From NCBI GenBank assembly GCA_033675545.1, contig JAWDGP010006684.1, positions 818,501 through 882,500 on the forward strand: a DNA stretch of 64,000 bases. The letters are read 5' to 3'. Within the stretch, counting starts at the first letter, position 1. Each line of letters starts with the position of its first letter. Under the pieces are notes generated by a model that saw only the letters and a program-made list of their open reading frames with translations, was not told the origin of the DNA and searched no databases. Source of the stretch: Elysia crispata (taxonomy: Eukaryota > Mollusca > Gastropoda > Plakobranchidae). The translations under genes were made by a program, and so were the position numbers. Positions 1 through 15,100 of this stretch are shown in pieces.

Positions 1-53
1 TGTAAACAAGTAGAAATCTTTAGCTTTTCTTGTCTCATTTATATTTTTTTTAG

Positions 54-173
54 CTGAGCGCTCAGACAACGGAGGCAAAGGCAAACATGCTTTTATTCCA
101 TACAGAGACTCTGTACTAACTTGGTTGCTTAAAGACAGTTTAGGAGGAAATGCCAAGACAATCATGATTGCAA
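54..173 (+). CDS. KIF16B: KIF16B exon 1 of window (late motor domain)
   Basis: Acceptor tttttttag at 45-53, donor gtgagc at 174. It starts in phase 2 and encodes residues 1-39 of the window product, including the conserved kinesin switch/relay-end segment [17 protein letters not shown]. It ends one base into a Thr codon. Confidence 0.93.
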
Positions 174-3100
174 GTGAGCTGATAGGCATTGAAAGAAAAA
201 GTTTAATTGTAAAAATCTGTCTCTCATAGAGAGGGAGAAAGAGGGAGAGAGAGAGTTGGTCAGTAATGTGGCAAAGAAATAATGTTGAAATTTACTTTTT
301 TTCCTTTTAATTCATTATTATCTGAATGTTAAAATGTCAACCCCATCGTTATATCTTGTCCCAAAAATTTCCGTCAGCATAAGTCTCAAACTTAATGTCC
401 TAACCCCCCCCCCCCCCCCCATCTCCTTTCTTTTTTATGTTAATATATTTTGTCTAACGCGGAATCTGACTGAAAGAAAAAGTTAAGAATACTCATAATT
501 ACTAATGATTTGAATTTGTAATTTCTTTTAAATTTACTTCCCTTTGTTTTAATAATCAGCTTTGATTTTTTTGCTTTTTCCTAGCTATTTCACCAGCAGA
601 TGTGAATTATGCAGAGACTCTTAGCACCTTGCGCTATGCTAATCGAGCTAAAAACATCATCAATAGACCAACTGTTAATGAGGTCTGATTACTCAACATA
701 AATAATGTATTGTAATTGATATATATATATATGTGTGTGTGTGTGTATACATATATACACAAACACGTTTTGTTCATTTTTGTTCACATGATGTAAAGTT
801 AAAGCTTTTGATTTTCTAATTTTTTTTTAGTAATATCCAAACCATCGATATCTCAGTAATGATAGTAATATTTTCCACAAGTTTATACACAAAGATCATT
901 GCTAAAAAATTGCCCCCAAAACCGAGCAAGAAGAAATGTTTTTGTGTTACTTAGAATTTTTTAACTGTCTATGCTTAAGAAGATCCTCTACACCACATTT
1001 CTATGTAAATGAGCATCATAGTAAATGTGTCTTTTAAGCATATCAATGAACCTTTATTCTTATAATTATAATAATCCTCTTGTAATATTATCTTCCTTTT
1101 TCATATTTACCTTCCATTTGTTTTTTAACTACTTCTTATTGAATAAGGTCACAAAATTAGTATTTTATACATGTTGAATTGAAATTATCTTTCCTCACAC
1201 AGGATCCTAACGTCAAACTTATCAGAGAACTAAGGGAAGAAATAAGGCGACTCAAACTTTTGTTGGAGGGAAATGTGGTTAGTATCCTCTGTACAAATGA
1301 TTTTTACTGTTTTTATGTATTGATAAATGTCTGATCAAAATATCAAAATTGAAAGCAAAATAACCGTAATGGTGTCCTTAGGAAATTGACATATTAGCAA
1401 AAATTATTACTAAAGAATTCAAATTTGTATGCAATCTCTTCATGCTTTTTTGTGCTTTAAATATAATTTTCAGTTGTTTAAGAGATAATGAAAAATCAAA
1501 ATGAATTATTTCAGGATACATACCCGAAAGTGCAAGAAAAACTTCACGAAAATGAAGCAAGAGTGAGTTAAAATAAGTATTATTTTGCATAAAGCTAATA
1601 AGCTTTTTATATTGTTTTTTTTTTTCTTTTTTTAGATAGCTATATATTTTGTATTTCTTGGTGTTTTTTTTTTATAATCTTTACACCATTTTTACTTCTT
1701 TTTTTGGGACCCCAGATGGTGCTAAAATATAGCACGTAATCAGATCTCTCATAGCTTTTTTTCAAGAAATCTGCTTGCCTTAAACTGCATGGTTCATTTT
1801 TTTAATACCAACAAAATCTTAATGCAAGGGAAAAGAGAACAAAGAGTTTTCTCAAAATATTTTCGTCTGTGCTCAAAGAGATGTGCAAAAATACTATCAG
1901 CAAATTTTGGTGATTTCACTTCTCTATTTTGTAGTTCAATTTAAACAAAATCTATGAAGTGAAAAAAAATAATGGCATCTTCAAGAAAACTTTATAGCTG
2001 GGTATACAACTAACTTTTTACCAAGAATTTAACAAATGAAGGGAAAATTTCACTTAATTCAATATGATTTGAAAAAAAGTAAAAACAAAAACGAAAACTA
2101 GTAATTTTTATCAGTTTGAGGTGGTAACATATTTTTTAAAAGCATTAGTCTTATCAAAGTTAGTAGAAATAATCATGTTTTTTTTTTCAAGGTGAAAGTG
2201 CTAACCGAGGAGTGGGCAGAAAAATGGAGCGAGTCAGCCAGCCTGCTTCAGGACAAGAATCTTGCTCTGAGGCAGGAAGGTCTAGGTGTGGTCCTTGACT
2301 CTACCCTTCCACACTTGATAGGCATAGATGACGACTTGCTGAGCACAGGAATCAAGCTCTTCCATCTGAGGGTTAGAAATTGAAATCAGCAATGGTTGAT
2401 CTTCTTGTTGAATCACATTCTTAAATGTTTTTATGCTTAGACCATAGTGATGTTTCCCAAGATTTTATATTTGATAAAAACTAAAGAATATTGCCAGTTT
2501 GAAATCATCATCCCCAAACCCTAAGATGAATGTCATAAAAACATATAAATACTTAAAGAAGAATCTTGTTTTATAAACTTGTAGATATATATTTGGCAGG
2601 AAAATTATAGTAGGTTCTTTGTATATTTATCTACATAAAATTTTCTGAAACCTCACTAATTTATGTATCTGATCATGGCAGGAAGGAATCACAAAGTTAG
2701 GTTCAGCTGAATCTGATGAGCCTCAAGATATCAGTGAGTAGAAATGATATGCAAAGAGCCCTAATAAGATATCAGAGATAAGAATCAAGGAAAGATTTTT
2801 AATAATCATTTTAGATAGAAGCACATGTTTTAAACTTATCACAGTTGTGATCATTATTTTTATAATAAATGAGTTCATTCATTTAGGTATATTGCATACT
2901 TATTTTTCTTTGATCAGTGATTTAGTCCTTTTATTGTTATATTAATATTTAAAAAAATTGAAGTAAAATCATCAGTCATCTTACTCCTTTTTTGTTCTTT
3001 CTTTTAATTGAACAAAACAAAAAAAGGACAAAAAAGTTCGCTTGCTCTCAAAACTTTCATAGCCTTCATATTTGCTATTCAAACATTTCAATTTTTCAAA

Positions 3101-6100
3101 TTTTGAGTTTAATTTTTCTGCTTATCCATATATTTTATTTATCTGGGCTTACTTTTGAATGTAAAAAAATGTTAAATTCTCTTTTCTCAGCAATATCTGG
3201 CCCTGGTGTCCAACCTGACCATTGCATCATTGACCACAGGGATGGAGTCGTCACACTGCACCCCATTGAAGGGTCTCTGTGTGCTGTGAACTCTAGGATC
3301 ACTCAAGAACCTATAAAACTGCAACAAGGTAAAAAAAAAAGCACTGAAAAAAAAGCTTATCAACTGAAATGAAAAGGATAAATTGGTATCAGATTGGACA
3401 AGTGATACCAAAGTGATACCTAATTTTTTAATGTTTGTACAAAACAGCTGTAGAATGAATGTGAAATTAATGCAAAAGATATATTTCTCAAACCAAAAGT
3501 AATCAAGAATGTTTTTCATTTTAGAATACAATAAGTTGTAAGTATTATTATATTCAGCCTTTTAAGAGATGATTACATGACCAGTCATTGCAAACTCTAC
3601 TGTTTGGCTCCTATAAGGCCATCAAAGGAGCTTGCCACTTGATATCTATCTTGACCATAAATTAAAGTGGGTATGAATAGGTCCTGTAGAAGGCCAGAGA
3701 TGAACACCTTGCCCTAAATTAACTAAGGGAAGGAGCTAATGCCAGAATAAATTTAGGCGTTATGAGACAAGTAAGAAAATTATAGAGATAAAGAAAATCA
3801 CGGAGAAAGACATCAAATCTCCTAGTAACAAAGTGCTGGCAATAAAGTAACTTTTAGACTCATTCATTATCATAAGAAGCATAATGGAAGAATTGTTTGG
3901 ACTCATTCAAATTCAGCAAACGTTAAATGTTGAATGAGATCATTTTGTACGAAAAAATCTCGTATATAGACTTCACCAAGCAATTGATATATTGAATAAC
4001 ACATTTTTTAAGTAATAAAGATTAAATGGCAACTTTTATCTTTGAATAGTCTTGTCAATATTTGAACAAGGAGGATTATCATTTCAGTATTTTTTAAAGT
4101 AATCTTCTGATGCCAATAAGATAGCCTAATTATATAAAATAAAAATGTTTCAACTTACAATTCAAAACGGTTCAGCTGTTGCTGCTATTGTTTATATTTT
4201 TCTTACTATATTCAGCTTCTTGTTGCCTCTGTTTCCCAAGGTATGGTGATAACCCTGGGCCAGACCAACATGTTCCGCTTCAATCACCCAGCTGAGGCCA
4301 AACAGCTCAAGAAGATGCAAGTGAGGAAGGTAAGAGGATCAGTTCAACCATGTGACCTTTTCTACTCTTTATTCTGTCTTTAATTAATGCAATGCTTCTC
4401 TTTAATAAGTGTTTTGAGGTTTGGTTTAAGCTTCTAACTTTATTGGAATTTTTAAGCCAGGATTTTCATGCAAAGGAATTTTTCACAAAACTATAATGTA
4501 GCCGAATAAATTAATGTTTTAGTAATTTAAAATGATGGCTATGTAAAATCTAGCTAAAATTTCATTAGCCTTTTCCACTTAAAGCTATCTTTGTGTTAAA
4601 TATTTTATTCCTCTGACTGTCCAGCTATTTACCAAATTTTTTAACCACCATATGTCATGTGTAATGTAGGAAACAAAAATTATCTTTTTACTTACATTTT
4701 TCTTCATTTTTAAAAGCATTAAGTAAATGACTGTAAAAACAGCAGGACGAAATTTCAATTGGCTTAGCCAACCATAGCTTATTAGTGTACTATGTTATAT
4801 GAATGTTTATAAATCTGTCCAGTCTGCATCGACCTTGTCCCTAAACCAGGGAGAAAACTCGATGTCTAACCAGCGCACCAGCCTACTCAGCCAGTCTATG
4901 TCTGACTTATACAGATCCAATGAGAGTTTAGCATTGAATGGTTCAACGTAAGTAACCAGTCTCCAAACATTCTTAAGTTGAATACAGCAAACTGACAATC
5001 ATCATTTGTCTTAAATGTTAAGAAACAAACAAAGGCTTAAGGGCAAGATTTGTTTAGCTAATTTTTGTGTGTGTTTCTGTGCCTGACTTCAAAATGCATT
5101 ATAAGCTTTTAACTCAGATTCATCTTCAAGGTAATTCTCTTCATCTTTTTTCGATATGATTTTTTTGCAATGATTGAACCATTTTTTTAGACAGTTGATC
5201 TATTTTGTCTGCATTTAACTTCCTCAGATGGGATATAGCATCAACAACATATAGAGAGGATCAGGAAGAGCTAGAGCAAAAAAGGTAAGGGACTCTTAAC
5301 TTCTACAAAGTACTTTATCACTTGAAAAAATAAAAACATACATAAATCATTCAATTTTCTTTGAATATTTTTTTAGATACTTGCAAGAGACATGCTTTAG
5401 TCTAGAGTATTTTTATAGCTCAGCTGAAGCCATTATTTTGAGGTTCATTTATTTTTTACTTGAGGCCACCCTCTCTTTATTAAATAATTGTTGGTGATGT
5501 CAGATTAAGAGTAGTACCAGATGTGTAATCCCTATCAGTTGATCTTAAGTTCTAATCAAAATATACAGTGAGTTGAAAATGTCATTGAAGATAGAATGAG
5601 AAAGGCAGCTTTTTTTTTTTTCTCCATGTTTTAGACTTGAAATTTTGGAACTCGAAAAGAAACAGAAAATATTAGAAGAGGAGAGGCTGGAGGTTGAAAG
5701 GCATATACAGGAGGAGCTTACAGAGAAGAATATCAAACTGCAAGTCTTGGAGGATGAAATAGAGACTTTAAAGAATCAGGTAGATTTTTTTAATGCTTTG
5801 AAGATATTTTTTTAAATAATATTGGGGGGGGGGTGTAAGCTAATGAAAGTGTCAGAGCTAGATCATTCTTGATTGTTCAAAAAATTTGGTTGCAATAGTT
5901 AACACAAAAGAAACAAGTGGAAAGTGAAAAAAAACCTTAACTGCTTTCTTACAACTTACATAGTTTAATTGAATTTAAATCATATTTGCACAATGTTTTG
6001 AAAATGACATTTATTTGTAAACAGACGTACAAACTAAAATTACAGAAAAAAATGATGTATCTTAAGATTGTTTATAGCCTTAATTAGGAATTCATGACCG

Positions 6101-9100
6101 CTAAAGATGTGTTAAGTATGCAACGTTTTAAGGTGAATAGCCTCTCAGAACTTGATAGCAAAGCAATGAAACTGCTTATTTTCAAACCTAGCGTCAATGA
6201 GAAAACGCTGTCTCATTATCTCTCCTTGAAATTAACCATAAGATCAAATCTAACTGACCAGATTGCCCACATCAAGGGAGTGATGGAAATTTCGTATTGG
6301 AAATCTGATGGCTTTACTAACTGAACTATTGGGTGCCATAGTTAAAGATTAAGCAAATCACCAACTATTGATTTATATCTTATCACAAAAGGTGCTTTCC
6401 TGTATTTACTTCACAGAACAATCCTTATGACAATATTGTAGAGGGTTTGCGCAAGCTTGATCAGCAAGAGGAAGAGCTGTTAGAGGATCTGAAGATCTCT
6501 AAAGACAATCTTTTAAAGGTAAGAGTACTGGTCTTCAAATCATATAGTTGTGTGTTCAAGACTTAATGTATTAGCTGCTGGAAAGCAAATTCTATATTTA
6601 CAAATAATCTGTTGATCTCAAATGTTTCAAATCGCATGTAAAAATACCCCAAGGATTTTGAAAAGATTTAAAACAGTGAAAAACTTGATTTAAATGATAA
6701 AAATTTATTTATAAGATAAAAACAACTTTTGCTCTTCTTGTGGCTTCTTCAGTACAGAAGTAAAAAAATAAAGAATAGAGATGGATTCTCAGAGGATCAT
6801 TAAAAATTACTTGTGCAGAAGAATACTGTGAAATAATAAAAGTTCTTACTAGTTCCATTTTTGTAAAAGAAATGTATATATTTTTTGGCTGTTGATCAAA
6901 TTTGATTGCTGACAGTTATGTTTTTTTTTTCCTCGATGAAAAAAACTTATCTTTTCAATGATTTGGTGTCTGCGGTCTTTTTTTGTTTGCCAATGTGAGC
7001 AAGCATGATTTCATCTAATGTAGTTAGCATTGTTGATCTTTGGTGAGTTCTGCAATACTGTATTGGAGGCAAAGACTGTCAACGTTGTTTAGAGTCCTGT
7101 AGTGTTTGCTCTAGCCTCTGTGCAAGCTACACACTATATTTGAGGGGGTTGTTTTGTTTATCTGGTAAGTGACAACTTTTTTAAAGGATGACCTTGGTCT
7201 TTTTATTTTCATTTTGTGTTGGCTTGAAGACCTTGTGCTGGTACTTTCACCCTTTTGTATGATTTCCAAGTTGGCAATTATGGCATCTCCATGCCAATGC
7301 ACTTTTTGAGAGTCTCCCAATCCTGTACTTCCATCTATTGAAATGCATTAAAGTTTTTCTATTCTGCATCTTGCATAATTGATCTCTGCATTTGCCAAAA
7401 TTTTAAATCGTCGGCTGATGATCTATATACCAATGATAAATGGCAATAAATTGCATTTTAAATTTATGTGAAACATAGTCAGAACTAATTTAGGGAGCTC
7501 AATTTGGAAACATAGTTATTTAAATTAAAGACCTTGGTACTTATTGAACAAAATTTAACTGATTAGTATTGAGTTATAAATAATCACAAACTAATAACTA
7601 CTCAATTCACTAAAAATCGTTTGTGCAGTTGTCCAAACACAAATATCTTTGATCTCTGATTTAAAAAGATAATCGATGGCCATACCCATAGCTCATAATG
7701 AATGCTCTTGTTTCTATCTTGTGTGTGCAGGAAATAGAGAACCTGACATGCTATAATGATCAGGTGATAGAAAATGAAGCGTTGGTAAAAGTGTTGGAAG
7801 ATCTAGACATGCAGATACAGGACAAGAATAACACACTAGATGAGGCCAAAGAAGCTGCAAAGCATCAGAAACTTGTTTTGGAAAATAGGGCACACAGTGT
7901 AAGTGAAAATTAATGGTATGAATAGGAAGTTGTTGAGAAGAGTATTTTAAATGACTTCTAGCGTTTTGAGATATATTAAATTTCTAATTCATGTGACTTT
8001 TTTTTTCTTCCAATTTTGATTAATTATTACACTGACATTACTTCACAAACTGAGATTTGGGCATTTCAAGTTAGGAAAAAAAAAGAATATAACATGTACA
8101 GATAAGGGGAAAAAAAAGATTGGAACAGATAAAAGTACTAAAGATGTCATCTTTTATGCTTCTAAATGTTGGCAAACAAAACTTTTAACTAGCTAGCATG
8201 AAATGATTTAAGGGATTTTGAGAAATTTAGCTAGGTCTGTAACCATTCCCCAGAATTAGCACTCTAGAAATACTCGCACAGCATCCGATTTTTTCACACT
8301 CAATCTTCTATATAATGTTTATGGTACCCAACGGGTTTATTATACCCAAGAAAAAGATAAACTGTGAATCCCAAAAGGCAAATAAATATGTGATAAACAT
8401 ACGTGTACTTTATTATTGGTTTATTTGTGAAGATACTTATTTTATTTTATCCAAAGCCCTGAAAAATCCTGTAATGTGATAGCAAGGCTGATAAGGTGAC
8501 TCTGTGAAAGCCTCATCCATTAACAACTGCAATCTGAAAGCTTTGGGCCAATCGTTTGCTTTTAGTCAAAAAACTTGAAGGTTCAAGCAATTTGCAGTAG
8601 AAGTAAGGAAAGGCAAATTTTAAAAATTTTTGATACTAAAAAGAAGTTATTTTTTAAACTGGTTCTTAATACATGTCAGATTTCTCTAAATGTTTCCAAA
8701 TCACTTCAGGTAAGCTATTTTCCATGATGTGTTAACTATGCATATGTGTATGCCAGGGTGAGAGAGACTTTGGGGACTTTGAACAGTGTATAATTTACAA
8801 CTACCACCTCACAGAAATATTCTTTTAAAGCTTGAGAAGTGGAGACCAACAATCAAATTCTCTTCTGTTTTTTTTTTAACAGTTGAGAGAAATCCTTGAA
8901 GTAGACTGTTCATTAATGTCCACCCTTCAAGATCAGTTTTTGGAAACCAAACAAAAACTTCTTGACTCTGACTCAAATGTTCTTCATGAGGTCCAAGACT
9001 TGGATGTAAGGGAATCAGAGCTCAGATCAGGACAGGAAGTTGAAGAGGAGCAGCGGAGGGCTGAATGGAAAAGGGTCTTAGAAGAGCTTGATTCTCACCA

Positions 9101-12100
9101 GGTGAAAATTGAGGAGGCATGGAGGGACTTGGAGGATAATGAATCTGTGGTGAGAGCCAAGCTTGTGAGGGGGTGAGTTTTAGGACAATGAAAAGACTAA
9201 TTGATTCATAATTGCTGGTTTGCTAGTTAGTAATGGACACAGGCAACATACACTTAAAAGCCATTGAAATCTCTCAATAAATCAGCAAAGGAAAAAAAAT
9301 GCTGAAATAACTTGCTGTTGAGCTATTTTTTAACTTTAAATTTGCTCAAAACTGATATTTTTACATAATTTGAAAAAAAAAATGATATAAGAAAATGAAA
9401 GTTCTTAAGCTAAATTGTTGAAATTCTCAGCAAATAAAGTAACTCAGACATCACTGAAAAATAACAAAAAGCAAATTGTTGCTTGTAAAACTTATGTTAC
9501 GTAATTTTTTTCCTCATACACTCATAAGTTTCTCATGCCACAATAATTTTGAGCGATTCCTTATAATGTGCTGGGAACATTGGAAATACGTTAATATTAA
9601 ATAGCTGAAAATGAGATAAATTCTTTTCAAGAATCTTTTTGTGTCAAAACCAAACATTTTGATTGGTTCAACCACGTTGCTTGTCTTAGTGATCCTGTGT
9701 AAGAGACTGCCACAAGATAAGATACCATTATTGCAACTGTGTATATATCACATTTGTGGTATTTTATTCTCTTACTTTTACTCTGCCATTTACCAGGAAT
9801 TTTGCAACTGCCCAAGAGAAATTGGAGAGCGAGACAACAGCCCAACAGCTGTCTGAGGCGAGGAGGCTGCTTCATGAGGAAGAAAAGTCTTTTGCCACCC
9901 GCCAGCAGGAGGAGATGGCTCGTATAGAGAGGGAGATGGAGGCATGGGAGCAGGAGAAAGACAAGGCGGTTGAAGAAATTGTAACAGAGAGGTAATTTAA
10001 TGAATGATCAATTTAGATTGAAGAAATAACAACTAAAAATTTATGTGATTAAAGATCAATCTGGAATAAAGCATATAGAGTAAAGAAATGGTAACAGAGG
10101 ATTGTTTAGAAAAAATTTCATATTTTTGATTGGTTCAGAGAATAAAAGCTTCTTATCCACTTTGAATTGAAAAACTATTTAATCCGTATTAAAAAATCCT
10201 TTGAAGTACTATTGTTATTTGTGAGATCACATCAACATCTCATTTTGTCAAATTGATTACCAGAAAAGTAATCTGATTATGTATCAAATGCATAACTTTT
10301 CCCCAGGAAAGAGTTACTATGGAAACATAGTGATAAGTTGAAGCAGCTTGACAATGAGATGGACTCTCGTAGAGAGAGAATCAACTCAATGGAGAGTCGA
10401 CTCAAAGAGGTTGGAAGATATGCTATGCATTTAAAAATGTTAAATGGAAAGGTGCTCTTAATCATTTTTGTAGGCCTATGTAGTTTATGTCATGCAACTT
10501 AGCCACAAAATTTCTTTTGATTTTTTATCATTAACTCAATCTACACACTGCAAAAAAGCATAGTAGTATGTAAAAATTTTCCTTGTTGTTATATTAGGGG
10601 CAAACTGAACCAGAGAAAACCTATCAATAAATTTTAGGCAAAGCAGCCATTTGCCTAGGTGTAACTCCAAAAAAAAAAAAAAAAAAGAAGCAAAAATGAA
10701 AGTCAGTAAAATAGGATAAAATGGTACAAACAGGAATCAGACCTGTCTCTTATTTGCCATTCATGAACTTGATGAGTTGGAAACAGATGTTTTAATAACT
10801 TAGCCATCCTTCAAGTCAAACTGCACAGTTGCTATTCTGACTTAAGTGAAGAGCATGTTTGCATAAGAATTCGAAATATATTAAGTGTATCTCCTTAATG
10901 AATTAAGTCTCTATATGATGCATATAAATTTTTTGGAAACTATGGAGATACAGACATAGTGAGTCACTGCTTTAAGAAAGGATTAAGCTTGAAAAACGGA
11001 TCTATAAAGTTACATTGTGATTCACATTAAGATAAAACTATAAAGGTAGAGATTCAGGAAAAAAGTGAAAGAAGGTAAAACATATGGTACAGACAATATT
11101 CAAACCCGATCAAGGAATGTGGTAGCAATGATGGAATTGTGTGATTGCCAATGTCTTTGTTTATGTAACAAATTACAATCCTGTCTTATTTTGTGGAGTT
11201 GTTTCTGAAAATTGTTTCTACCTATAGGTCTTAGAAATTGGTGCATAAATCAGTATGATTTAATAAACCTTAATAATACATCCAGTATGCTCTTTGCAAC
11301 CTTAACATAAAAATCATTAACTTCGAATTCTCTTACTTTCTTTACACCTGTATGCATCCATGTAAATTTTTTTTCTAGGCTGAGGCAGAACTATCCTCTG
11401 CAACAAAAGAGTCTGGAAAAAAAATAGCAGCTCTAGAGAAGGACAAAGAAGATGTTGAGGAAGAAAAGAAGGAAGTGTGCAAAAGGTCAAAACAAAAAGA
11501 AGTACATAGAAAAGACAGAGTAAGTTAAACACGTCTCAATTCTTAAAAAGGCAAATACTCAAAGCTAAGGCACCAATTTAGACTTAAGAGAAGATATAGC
11601 AAAAACCCAAACAAGAAAGTTGTCATGAAAATGCAAATAGGCCTGCATCTTTGTAAGAATATGTAAATTTTTGGTGCGGCTTTAGAAACTTTTGATAAGC
11701 AATCTCTCTGGCTTAGATCTCTTAAACTTTAATATCGTAACGGGTAACAAAAGTGGAGATTATCTTGAATTTTCATCTTATTTAACTTTTTCATCACAGT
11801 GCCACTTTTAAGTTTGTTGTCCTATACAAGCTGCAATGCCAAAAAGTGCAGATAATAGAGAGGACTATCTATTCTTAATCATGGACCTCTATGGCTGAAA
11901 AAGAAGTATTCTTTTCTGCAGGTAGAAGAGCTAGAGGTAGAGGTCGAATCTTTGGAATTGTCCTACAGGGCCAAGATTGATGAACTCCAGGCAGAAAGAA
12001 TGAGGTGAGATTTTTTTAGACATTCTTTCAATGATTTCTTGTTGTCTTTGCTTAAGCTTACAAAAACTACTTGTCATTCTCTTTTGTTATGTACCGTACC

Positions 12101-15100
12101 TTTATTTTCAAAGTTATGAAATTGTATCATTTTCTGATCGATCATATTCTGTAAGGTTGAATTTTTACTACAGCACTATTCAAATTTGTGGGGTTGGAAT
12201 TTAAAAAAAAAATGCAAGTGACAAGATTGAAAAGGTGTATTATTGTTGGCAAGTCAAGTTTGATCAAGCACTTTTTGTTTTGAGTAAAAGAAACAAATGG
12301 AAACAAAAAATGATGAGGCTGTTACTCTATGTCATTGCTTATCTCACCAGGTTAGTTGGGCTGCAAGAAGAAGTGTTGAGGAAGTCCACCATGGATGAAT
12401 CAGCTTTAGAAGAAGGGATTAAGAAACTTGGTCTTCAGAAGGAGGACCTTCTTAAGCAGCAAAAGGTAGAAAAATCTGATAATGGGCAATGTGTTTAAAA
12501 TGAGACTTGTTAAATCTTTTTTTTTTTTTTTTTATTCAAGAGCAAGCTTAATTCAATAATGAACTATTGAATTATGTGATATAATTTTAACTTACAAGAA
12601 GATTCAGATTTGCACCAAAAAAAAAACAAGCAAAAACAAAGTAAATTACTTTCTTCTATTTACTGTAATGCTTTCCTATCTATCTAACTCATTTTTACAT
12701 GTTTGCTAGAAATTCTGTCTCTCATGAAAATTTGCATACAAAAAGTTAGTTTCCAATAAATTAATTTTCTGGCTGAACACGTATCCCCTTGATCAAAAGC
12801 TGAGTATATAAAAAAATATTTTCACAGGCTTTGGAAGAGGAGAAGATGCAAGTAGAGCAAGCAGCTCAGGAGCTTGAGGCTAGACAACGACGGCTTGATG
12901 AGGAGCGTGAACTTCATTTAGATAAGATTGAGTTTGAAAAATGGAAGCTTTTAGATATGGAACGGCAAGACAGGTAACATTGCTTGTTGAGGTAGAAGGA
13001 TAAATAGAAAGGACATTAGAGAAAAGACTGAAGTACATGACCAAATCTCTTCAAGCCTCCTTTATGGATCTTTTAAGTTTAAATAATTTTATGTCACATC
13101 TTCATCAAGAATCAGTTATGGTCTCAACCTTTCAATAGTACTATATGAAAATGGTTTCAAACTCTTCTTTGCTCTTTATACCAAGCTCTTGTAGCACAGT
13201 TGTCGAGGCATCTGACTTATTTGGAGCAGTGTTTCATGCAAAGTTCTTTGTAGGCGAGATTGTAGCCTCACCATTTTATTCCAACCTCCCTATATTTTTA
13301 AGATCACTTTGTTTTGGCAGTCTGTCAACTAATATGATGTTTTAAAGTTCATTTTCAAGTACTTTGTTTATTACCCTTTTTTATTATTCAAGCTTTCTTT
13401 GTTGATCATACCTTTATTTTCAGCTATATTCAATTTTCACCGATTCAACTCTCAATTTTCATTCTTTTGTGAAATGCATTTTACATTTACCTTTTGTACA
13501 AATGTTTTAAATATCTGCTTCTATCAATGTCTATCATTTCAATCATTCCACTCCACCAGAGTGAACAACTTGGTTGAGCAAGAGGTGAAGTGTCGTCTGT
13601 TCGAGGAGAAACTAGAGAGAGAACGTCTGCGCAAGCAGGAGAGGGAGCGTGACAAGCAGGACAGAGAGCGCGAAATACAGAGACTTAAGTCAAAGCATGA
13701 GCGAGAGATGAATCAACTGAAGGCAAAACTGGAACTAAGGTTAATAGTAGGGGAAGAAAGAGGGTGGTTTAAAATTTCTATGAATGTCAGATTATTGAAA
13801 TTTAATCTTGAGTAGTTTTTATCTTTGAATTCATAGAACTTAAGAGACCAAAATTGTTAAAAGAATAAATGGATTAAAAGTCATGAGGGAGTGAGAAGTT
13901 GATTATTAGAGAAGAACTAGAACTTAAATGAATTCAAATTTTTATCTAGATTATTTTAAAAAGAAAAACAAAGAAAAAAAACAAAGAGTGAGAGGAATAC
14001 TGAACTTTCTAAAATTCATCGAGTTTTTCTTAAAGAGTTGACCCTAAATTTAATTTTGTTGTATGGATATTTGAGTCCTAGATTCTTTGGTGAATTGAGT
14101 GACAACTTAGATTAGCAAAGACTTTAAAAGTTAGTGTATTGTTTGCATTGATAATTTTACAAATATGATCATTTAAAAAAAGATGAACAAATTCAATTAA
14201 GTCAAGTTTTTGTTGAAGATATAAGTTGTACACTAACATTATTGACTTTTTATTTTTTACAGCAAGAATAACAACAACAGAGTTGCCAATATAACCCAGG
14301 TTTGTAGTTTTTAGTTGTAAATGAAAACTATATGAAGCAAATATTCCTTCACTTGTTTTAGATCATATTTTGCGATATACTTCTGTGTTGAAGCAATCCT
14401 CCACTAATTTGCCTGATATTAAACCATGTGACCATATTTTTATAACTTTTTTAATATTGAGGTAGTTGGTGGAAAAGAAAATAATTTATGTTTTTTTTCT
14501 CATTTAAATTGTCTATCAAAAAAAATTTTTTTTGAGGATTTGTGTGTACCACTGTTAAGGGCATATAATGAAAAAAATCTGTTTCAACGTTTTCAGTCCT
14601 CTGAATATTCATCCATTAATGATCAGCAGAACCAACGTAAAAATCTGGTAAGCTTTAACAATTTTTACCCATTTGATTTAATTTTTCTTATTGACTTGTA
14701 TTTCGAAAAATTGATGTTTGATTGGACTTCAAATGATGCAATCATTTTAACATTTAAGACTATAATGTAATTGAATTTTATCAATACATTTCACTGCACA
14801 ATATCACAAATCAAGCTTTTTGAAAAATCAATTGCTTCTTTGCTTAAGAAAGAAATTGTTTAAAATCATGTATTAATGCTAACCGTGATTTCTTTTTAAT
14901 CCTTACATTATAGAATAAAAAAACAAATGCTAAACTCTTGGGCACAACTATACATAAGTCTAAGGATCCATTGTATACATGGGTGAAAGTTAGAATAAAA
15001 TAACTTAAGCTGTAAACAATCATTCAACTTGGACTTACCGTATTCCCTCCATTAGTAGCGCCATCTCTAATAAACGCCCCCCCCCCCCCCTTCCCATCCA

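Noticed and set aside
6094..6324. 76-codon frame inside KIF16B intron 11
   Set aside because: No usable splice sites in phase; exons 11 and 12 join cleanly without it and the sequence is not coiled coil.
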